Positions 6,813 to 10,471 of a DNA stretch of 10,471 nt are shown here, one piece after another. Made by a program: the position numbers and the translations under genes. This stretch comes from Nitrospira sp. (GTDB taxonomy: Bacteria > Nitrospirota > Thermodesulfovibrionia > Thermodesulfovibrionales > SM23-35): contig VGWZ01000053.1 in the NCBI GenBank assembly GCA_016873595.1, positions 1 to 10,471 of the forward strand, in the 5' to 3' direction. Under the pieces are notes generated by a model. It had not been told where the DNA came from and searched no databases. It worked only from the letters and a program-made list of their open reading frames with translations. The stretch's first letter is position 1. Every line of letters starts with the position of its first letter.

Positions 6813-7170
6813 CACTTCTCAGTTATTAGAAGCCACAACAGCTTTGAGATATATACAAGAAATTTACGAATACACGATTCAGATTGGCCTTATTTACATC
6901 GATTCCTTAACTCCCGCAAACTCACCTCTCCTCACTCCCTGAATACGTGCATAATAACATCTATGGTTGACCGAACAGTTTTTCCACTGTCATTGTTTAC
7001 AACTCTTAAAGCGAGGGACAAAGGCTCAAAGCAATCGTTCGACTGAGCTCACGACGAAGTCTCAAGATGAAATTCCTCGTCCTGACAAATCGGGACTCGG
7101 AATGATGGCAAACTAAAACTATTTATGAGACAGGGTACTATGATATTATACTTGGGGAAAGGGCAGTGAG
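6813..7170. other. 358-bp stretch without a gene
   Basis: No reading frame with credible coding character is present on either strand. Contents seen are a small ACAGT/ACTGT dyad around 6976-6991, the REP-like dyads listed at 7037-7103, and an A/T-rich segment just before the nucleotidyltransferase gene with a TATACT at 7147-7152 that could serve as a -10 box but has no good -35 partner. GC content drops back from the preceding GC-rich block. Confidence 0.6.
7037..7103. repeat. REP-like pair of adjacent imperfect palindromes
   Basis: The first dyad (7037-7059) is centred on the perfect 8-bp palindrome TGAGCTCA, flanked by TTCG on the left and CGAA on the right. This TTCGAC...CGAAG layout resembles widespread interspersed extragenic palindromes. 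The second (7072-7103) pairs ATTCC with GGAAT and GTCCTGA with TCGGGAC (one G-U pair) across a 2x2 internal loop and a CAAA loop. Neither is followed by a T-run. That they are repeated elsewhere in the genome is inference. Confidence 0.55.
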
Positions 7171-7488
7171 ATGAACAAAGAAATTTATGGGAGACTAAGA
7201 AAAATAAGTAAAAGGTTAAAAGAAAAGTATCTTGCAGAGAAGGTCATTTTATTCGGATCTTATGCAAGAGGAGACGCAACAGAGGACAGCGATGTTGATA
7301 TTCTTGTAATAGCCCCAACTAATGAACGAATGTTTGAAAGAATGGCTACCGTATCAAGACTTATAAGAGACCTGCGTAACGGTTTCCCAATTTCACCTAT
7401 AGTTCTTACCCCCAAAGAATTTAAAGATAAGTTAACTAAAGAAGATGCTTTTATCCAAACTATTATGGAAGAAGGAGTGGTGCTATGA
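7171..7488 (+). CDS. Minimal nucleotidyltransferase (MNT), antitoxin-type partner of a HEPN protein
   Basis: This 105-residue protein is a stand-alone polymerase-beta-like nucleotidyltransferase domain (PF01909 type). GSYARG (29-34) and SDVD (40-43) form the canonical G-S and DxD motifs that bind nucleotide triphosphate and metal. The third acidic residue, usually in a later beta strand, seems to be Ser75 in FPISPIVLTP. Known MntA antitoxins neutralise their HEPN partner by adding AMP units; whether this copy is catalytic is uncertain given that Ser. The ATG at 7171 follows a G/A-rich stretch (GGGGAAAGGG) with an imperfect ribosome site. Its stop overlaps the HEPN start by four bases (ATGA), so the two are made together. 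MNT family call is firm; the antitoxin role is inferred from the pairing. Confidence 0.88.
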   Translation: MNKEIYGRLRKISKRLKEKYLAEKVILFGSYARGDATEDSDVDILVIAPTNERMFERMATVSRLIRDLRNGFPISPIVLTPKEFKDKLTKEDAFIQTIMEEGVVL

Positions 7489-7892
7489 CCGAAGATAAAG
7501 AATTCTGGAAAATAGAAGAATGGATAAAGATTGCCCGTATTGACTGGGATCGCACCTTAAGAAACCTCAAAGAAAAAGATGTAAATGCAGCAGGATTTTT
7601 TCTTCAACAGTGTATTGAAAAATATCTGAAGGCATTCTTAATTTGGCATGGTTGGAAACTCAAAAAGATACATCGGTTAGATGCATTACTTGATGAAGCA
7701 ATCAAATATGATTCTAAACTGAATTCATTTCAAGAGATTTGTGAGCGGATCTCCGGCTACTATCTTGCAGATAGATATCCACCTCTGGGAGTGTTAGAAC
7801 TTACCTGCGTAGATATTAAAAAGGATTTGAAAGAAGTCAAAAAATTTGTTAAGGCACTGTTCCCAGATGAGAAATTAGATTCCAAAAAATAA
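7485..7892 (+). CDS. HEPN-domain protein, probable toxin-type partner of the MNT protein
   Basis: This 135-residue all-helical protein matches the HEPN (PF05168-type) pattern: WIKIARIDWDRTLRNL in helix 1, AAGFFLQQCIEKYLKAFLI (about 35-53) in helix 2, HRLDALLDEA (63-72), and ISGYYLADRYPP (89-100) before the last helix. HEPN proteins paired with MNT genes are often ribonuclease toxins with an RX4-6H active site. I see no such motif here; the DRYPP segment occupies that general region. It may therefore be a non-nuclease HEPN, or one using other residues. The genes overlap by four bases. No intrinsic terminator follows; a strong dyad lies about 75 bp downstream. Confidence 0.85.
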   Translation: MTEDKEFWKIEEWIKIARIDWDRTLRNLKEKDVNAAGFFLQQCIEKYLKAFLIWHGWKLKKIHRLDALLDEAIKYDSKLNSFQEICERISGYYLADRYPPLGVLELTCVDIKKDLKEVKKFVKALFPDEKLDSKK

Positions 7893-7965
7893 CAACTCCC
7901 ACAAGCTTACATCCCCTCAATCTCTCAACTCTTCTATCAAGGGTATCTGCGATATTACGAGCAGG

Positions 7966-8008
7966 GTATAGTAACAGACAAATTTATACCAAATTTGTCT
8001 GTTGATAC
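7966..8008. promoter_or_regulatory. 13-bp perfect inverted repeat upstream of the first DUF169 gene, candidate operator
   Basis: AACAGACAAATTT (7973-7985) and its exact complement AAATTTGTCTGTT (7991-8003) flank a 5-bp ATACC centre. GTAT (7966-7969) and ATAC (8005-8008) extend the dyad across a small bulge. The right end lies immediately before a TTGACA box at 8009-8014. No T-run follows, so an intrinsic terminator for the HEPN operon is less likely than a protein-binding site, but a terminator-like hairpin cannot be excluded. Confidence 0.6.
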
Positions 8009-8040
8009 TTGACATAGTTGGAAGCATCTATTGCAAAATA
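8009..8040 (+). promoter_or_regulatory. Possible promoter of the first DUF169 gene
   Basis: TTGACA (8009-8014) is a perfect sigma70 -35 box. The matching -10 is poor: only TGCAAA (8032-8037) lies at 17 bp, or AAAATA further down. Start-site placement is therefore uncertain. The location 57 bases before the ATG and next to the 13-bp dyad makes regulated initiation here plausible. Confidence 0.3.
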
Positions 8041-8070
8041 GCATTGAGAAGAATCAAGAGGGCAAAGAAC

Positions 8071-8880
8071 ATGAAGAGTAAGATTGCGAAAGCTTTAGAA
8101 CTAAAATATGAAACTGTCGCAATTTTGTGGAGCGATAAGAAGCCTGAAAATGCAGACCAGTTTGTAGAGGGCAGATGGGGTTGTGTGATGTGGTTGCTCG
8201 CACGGGCAGCAAAAGGGAAGACAGTTGTATTCGACAGAAAGACTTTTGGATGTGGTGGCGGAGGTGTTGGTCTTGGATTTGGAAATCTGTATTTAGATTT
8301 CCCCGGGGGTTTAGAGGGTTTTTCCTGCTTTCTGTCGACCGGCAATGAACGGTCTGGGTCAGGCAAAAAGATTGCTGAGCAGATTGAAAAATTTGCCAGA
8401 AAAGAATTTATCGAAAACTTTCTCAAGGGGGAGAGATATATCAAGTCTCCTGATTTAGTGAAGAAGTTTGTTGAACAACTCCCCATAAAAGATATTTCTC
8501 AGAAATATGTTATCTTCAAGCCTTTAAGTAAGCTCAACAAAAAAGATAAACCTGTGGTGATTGTTTTTATTGTCAATCCCCATCAGCTTTCTGCTTTAAT
8601 TATCCTGGCAAATTATGCAAGGGAGACCCTGGATAATGTGATCGTACCGATGGCAGCAGGATGCCAGCAAATTGGAATATTTGCATATAAAGAGGCTGAA
8701 TCTGAAAATCCAAAAGCTGTTATGGGCTTAACCGATTTGTCTGCAAGGAAAAATATAAGAAGGCAGCTCGGCGAGGATGTGTTCACATTCGCAATGCCCT
8801 ATAAGATGTTCAAAGAATCAGAAGCTAATGTTGAAGGGAGTTTTCTGGAAAGGGAGACGTGGAAAAGTTTGTTATCATAG
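8071..8880 (+). CDS. DUF169 family protein (269 residues)
   Basis: The sequence matches the DUF169 family (PF02596), found mainly in anaerobic bacteria and archaea; its biochemical function is not established. Recognisable family blocks are ETVAILWSD (14-22), GCVMWLLA (37-44), FGCGGGGVGLGFG (59-71), FSCFLSTG (84-91), NPHQLSALIILANY (169-182), AAGCQQIGIF (195-204), GLTDLSARK (219-227) and NVEGSFLERETW (253-264). Conserved Cys38, Cys61, Cys86 and Cys198 suggest metal or redox chemistry, which is inference. The frame is open further upstream (from a TTG at 8002), but ATG 8071 has AGAGGG at 8057-8062 with proper spacing, and the family N-terminus fits this start. The upstream extension would overlap the dyad and the -35 box. 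Confidence 0.9.
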   Translation: MKSKIAKALELKYETVAILWSDKKPENADQFVEGRWGCVMWLLARAAKGKTVVFDRKTFGCGGGGVGLGFGNLYLDFPGGLEGFSCFLSTGNERSGSGKKIAEQIEKFARKEFIENFLKGERYIKSPDLVKKFVEQLPIKDISQKYVIFKPLSKLNKKDKPVVIVFIVNPHQLSALIILANYARETLDNVIVPMAAGCQQIGIFAYKEAESENPKAVMGLTDLSARKNIRRQLGEDVFTFAMPYKMFKESEANVEGSFLERETWKSLLS

Positions 8881-8987
8881 CCCTATTGCTTCATATAATT
8901 ATTGTTCAAAAGGCAGGATATGGTATTTTCGCTCATTCTTGTCCCATAAGTACCGTTCCGAAAAGGTTGGTTAAAAGGCTGAAAAGT

Positions 8988-9013
8988 GAGATAGGGAAAG
9001 GCTATCCTATCTC
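8988..9013 (-). terminator. Hairpin between the convergent DUF169 genes, possible terminator
   Basis: GAGATAGG (8988-8995) and CCTATCTC (9006-9013) form a perfect 8-bp stem with a 10-nt loop. The right arm includes the stop codon of the minus-strand gene. On the minus strand the hairpin is followed by a moderately T-rich stretch (ACTTTTCAGCCTTTT), consistent with a weak terminator; on the plus strand no T-run follows. Confidence 0.4.
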
Positions 9014-9846
9014 CTCGGCTCCATCCAGACAAGGGATGGACAGAGTTTACACATATTGAATCCTGGATATGTTTCTCCTGTGCGGGGTAATGATATTCCA
9101 CCGTCACGAACTGTCCTTTCGAGCATCCATCTCACTGTAGGTTCAAGCTGTGTACCAGGCCAGATCCAGTTGATCTCACCCTGCTCTGTCTTTCCTGATT
9201 TGTAACTGCCACCGCACATGGGCGTTATATTGGGCTTCTGCATAAGATACACCTCTACACACCCATGACAGATTGAACTGTTTATGGTCATCTGCATTCT
9301 GAAAGGATGAGTATCCAGTGCAGCACACCAATCAGTGGCAAGGTGGTAAGCTTGGAGCACATCGCATATTCCATGGATGCAGTCAGGTTTGAAGGGAACT
9401 TTGTGGAGCGGGCCTGTGGCAAAGGCTCTCAAACCCTTCGGGAGCCTCTGTTTTGTCTTGACAAATTTCTCTGCCTGTTCCTGATCCTTTGAATATTTCA
9501 GATGAGACGTTATCTCTTTCCCGTCAAACTCCTTCCAGCTAAGTACATATTCTGCATTTGTACACCCGAGTTGGTCCTCGGTGCAGAGTGATATATCGCC
9601 CTTCTGTCGAGAGAATGCCACATGGTGGCAGAAGGTGTACCGTTTGACCGGGACCCTGTAATGGGCAACCTTTCTGAAATTATCAAGTTCCTCATACGAG
9701 AAAAAATACTTGACCGCAACAGGATAATATTTCATCCTCAGGAGATTTCTGAGAATGAATACGATGTCTGTATTGCTCAGGGATTTTTTCTTGAGCATTG
9801 CCTGAGCAAATTTAACATCATTCAGTAACAGCGTTGTATTGATCAT
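9007..9846 (-). CDS. DUF169 family protein, Cys-rich variant (279 residues)
   Basis: This second DUF169-type protein is transcribed toward the first and is only distantly similar to it. Family-like blocks in order are MKYYPVAVKYFFSYEEL, FCHHVAFSRQKGDISL, TEDQLGCTNAEYVLSW, THPFRMQMTINSSICHGCVE, PMCGGSYKSGKTEQGEINW and the C-terminal MCKLCPSLVW. I count 11 cysteines, including ICHGC and CKLC pairs, suggesting metal or iron-sulfur binding (inference; function unknown). An ATG at 9870 is in frame but overlaps a TATAAT box and has no ribosome site. The ATG at 9846 has AGGG eight bases before it, so it was chosen. No membrane segment or signal peptide is evident, so a cytoplasmic location is likely. 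Confidence 0.88.
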   Translation of the reverse strand: MINTTLLLNDVKFAQAMLKKKSLSNTDIVFILRNLLRMKYYPVAVKYFFSYEELDNFRKVAHYRVPVKRYTFCHHVAFSRQKGDISLCTEDQLGCTNAEYVLSWKEFDGKEITSHLKYSKDQEQAEKFVKTKQRLPKGLRAFATGPLHKVPFKPDCIHGICDVLQAYHLATDWCAALDTHPFRMQMTINSSICHGCVEVYLMQKPNITPMCGGSYKSGKTEQGEINWIWPGTQLEPTVRWMLERTVRDGGISLPRTGETYPGFNMCKLCPSLVWMEPRR

Positions 9847-9868
9847 CCCGTTATCCCTTTTTAAATCC

Positions 9869-9877
9869 ATTATAGCA
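9869..9877 (-). promoter_or_regulatory. Extended -10 promoter of the Cys-rich DUF169 gene
   Basis: On the minus strand TGCTATAAT is a perfect extended -10 element (TGn plus TATAAT). No good -35 box is found 15-18 bp upstream, which extended -10 promoters do not need. The predicted transcript would start near 9862, leaving a short leader of about 16 bases that contains the ribosome site for the ATG at 9846. The remaining intergenic DNA up to 10004 shows only a weak CTACT/AGTAG dyad. Confidence 0.55.
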
Positions 9878-10004
9878 GAAACACTGTTTTAACTGAGTAA
9901 CTACTATCTTACAGTAGATTGAACAGAGTTCTCTACCTATCACATCACAGCCTGTAGTGCAAAGGGATTGATTGTGTGAGACGCACCAGTAGAGATTGAA
10001 ATTG

Positions 10005-10388
10005 TTATTTCAGTTCTTTAATGCGTTCGGGAAGTCTTCTCGGCTTTCCATCTTTATCAATACAAGCGACGGTTATTCGTGCATCAACTAGCAAGGTGTT
10101 ATTTTTAAAAGCCTGGTTTTTTATGATAATGGTAGCGTTCTTAATCTCTGCGACTTCTGTTGTAACTTCGATGATATCACCAAGCTGTGCAGGGCGTTTA
10201 TACGATATATCGACATGAACTACAACAAAGAAGTACCCCTGGTTTTGATACTCTACTATGTCGATGCCCCTTTCGAGAAGAAACTCTGTCCGTGCCCGCT
10301 CAAAATAACGGAGATAGTTAGCATAGTAAACTACGCCTCCGGCATCAGTGTCTTCATAATAAATTCTTAACGTGATACTATGTCCCAT
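10005..10388 (-). CDS. ybgC: YbgC/FadM-family acyl-CoA thioesterase (4-hydroxybenzoyl-CoA thioesterase type)
   Basis: This 127-residue single hotdog-fold protein hydrolyses acyl-CoA thioesters in the cytoplasm; family members work as dimers or tetramers. The signature YYEDTDAGGVVYYANYLRY (10-28) holds Asp15, aligned with catalytic Asp18 of E. coli YbgC, and FERARTEFL continues the long central helix. The length is typical. In many proteobacteria ybgC heads the tol-pal cluster; here no tol gene lies downstream, only the convergently read DUF169 region, so a Tol-Pal role is not supported and the substrate is unknown. The ATG at 10388 is the only good start, with a weak GGACAAG ribosome site. 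No strong terminator is seen after the stop; a small GAAAT/ATTTC hairpin lies there. Confidence 0.94.
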   Translation of the reverse strand: MGHSITLRIYYEDTDAGGVVYYANYLRYFERARTEFLLERGIDIVEYQNQGYFFVVVHVDISYKRPAQLGDIIEVTTEVAEIKNATIIIKNQAFKNNTLLVDARITVACIDKDGKPRRLPERIKELK

Positions 10389-10425
10389 TATCTTGTCCAG
10401 ATAAGAAAGATGTGGATACTATATT

Positions 10426-10454
10426 ACTATAAAAAACTGCAGATAATGGAGCAA
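10426..10454 (-). promoter_or_regulatory. Candidate sigma70-type promoter of ybgC
   Basis: On the minus strand TTGCTC (10454-10449) and TATAGT (10431-10426) are separated by exactly 17 bp. The -10 matches consensus in five of six bases, the -35 in three of six. The start would fall near 10419, giving a leader of about 30 bases before the ATG at 10388. Confidence 0.45.
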
Positions 10455-10471
10455 AAAGATACGGTATACTC

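Noticed and set aside
7037..7103. tRNA or small structured RNA suggested by the GTTCGAC string.
   Set aside because: No acceptor stem, anticodon arm or D arm can be assembled around it; extragenic palindromes explain it better.
8028..8486. Minus-strand open frame of 152 codons opposite the first DUF169 gene.
   Set aside because: The plus strand matches DUF169 across the whole stretch, and the minus-strand product is low-complexity (Pro/Ser-rich) with no family resemblance.
8859..9059. Small plus-strand frame starting inside the end of the first DUF169 gene with a hydrophobic N-terminus.
   Set aside because: It has no ribosome site, overlaps genes on both sides, and runs antisense into the conserved C-terminus of the second DUF169 gene.

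Overview
The window looks like a chromosomal segment of a Gram-negative bacterium. A complete stretch of lipid A/Kdo assembly genes proves an LPS-type outer membrane. The genes are AT-rich (roughly 40% GC by eye). The gene content (GnnA/GnnB-type enzymes, DUF169 proteins, an MNT/HEPN pair) and the palindromic and short tandem repeats spread between and inside genes suggest an anaerobic Nitrospirota (Thermodesulfovibrionia-like) or deltaproteobacterial-type lineage. That placement is inference from gene content, not a proven assignment.

Region 1 (1-6234, + strand) is an LPS core operon: a Gfo/Idh/MocA oxidoreductase (5' end outside the window), a DegT-type aminotransferase, lpxB, msbA and waaA. 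From the aminotransferase onward the genes overlap or nearly touch (1-nt overlap, 13-nt overlap, 2-nt gap), so they are probably co-transcribed and translationally coupled. The oxidoreductase/aminotransferase pair directly before lpxB matches gnnA-gnnB, known to make UDP-GlcNAc3N, which implies a lipid A backbone with amide-linked acyl chains at position 3. LpxB would make the lipid A disaccharide, WaaA would add Kdo, and MsbA would flip the product across the inner membrane. waaA carries two in-frame repeat-derived segments: a 44-bp near-perfect palindrome and a degenerate heptamer array.

Region 2 (about 6235-7170) is a debris zone. It holds a GC-rich block of about 500 bp (roughly 55% GC) with one reading frame interrupted by a single TGA, then 358 bp without a gene that carries two adjacent REP-like dyads.

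Region 3 (7171-7892, + strand) is a minimal nucleotidyltransferase/HEPN pair of toxin-antitoxin type with a 4-nt ATGA overlap. Both partners lack a residue set considered canonical for the characterised MntA/HepT pair.

Region 4 (7966-9877) holds two different DUF169-family proteins in convergent orientation. The first is preceded by a strong 13-bp inverted repeat next to a consensus -35 box. The second is read from the minus strand and starts just inside an extended -10 promoter.

Region 5 (10005-10454, - strand) is a YbgC/FadM-type acyl-CoA thioesterase with a plausible sigma70-type promoter.

No rRNA, tRNA, CRISPR array or intact insertion sequence was seen. No clearly undescribed multi-gene system was found. 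The most notable signals are the protein-coding palindrome in waaA, the dyad upstream of the first DUF169 gene, the unusual MNT/HEPN pair, and the interrupted GC-rich reading frame with a hairpin after its TGA.
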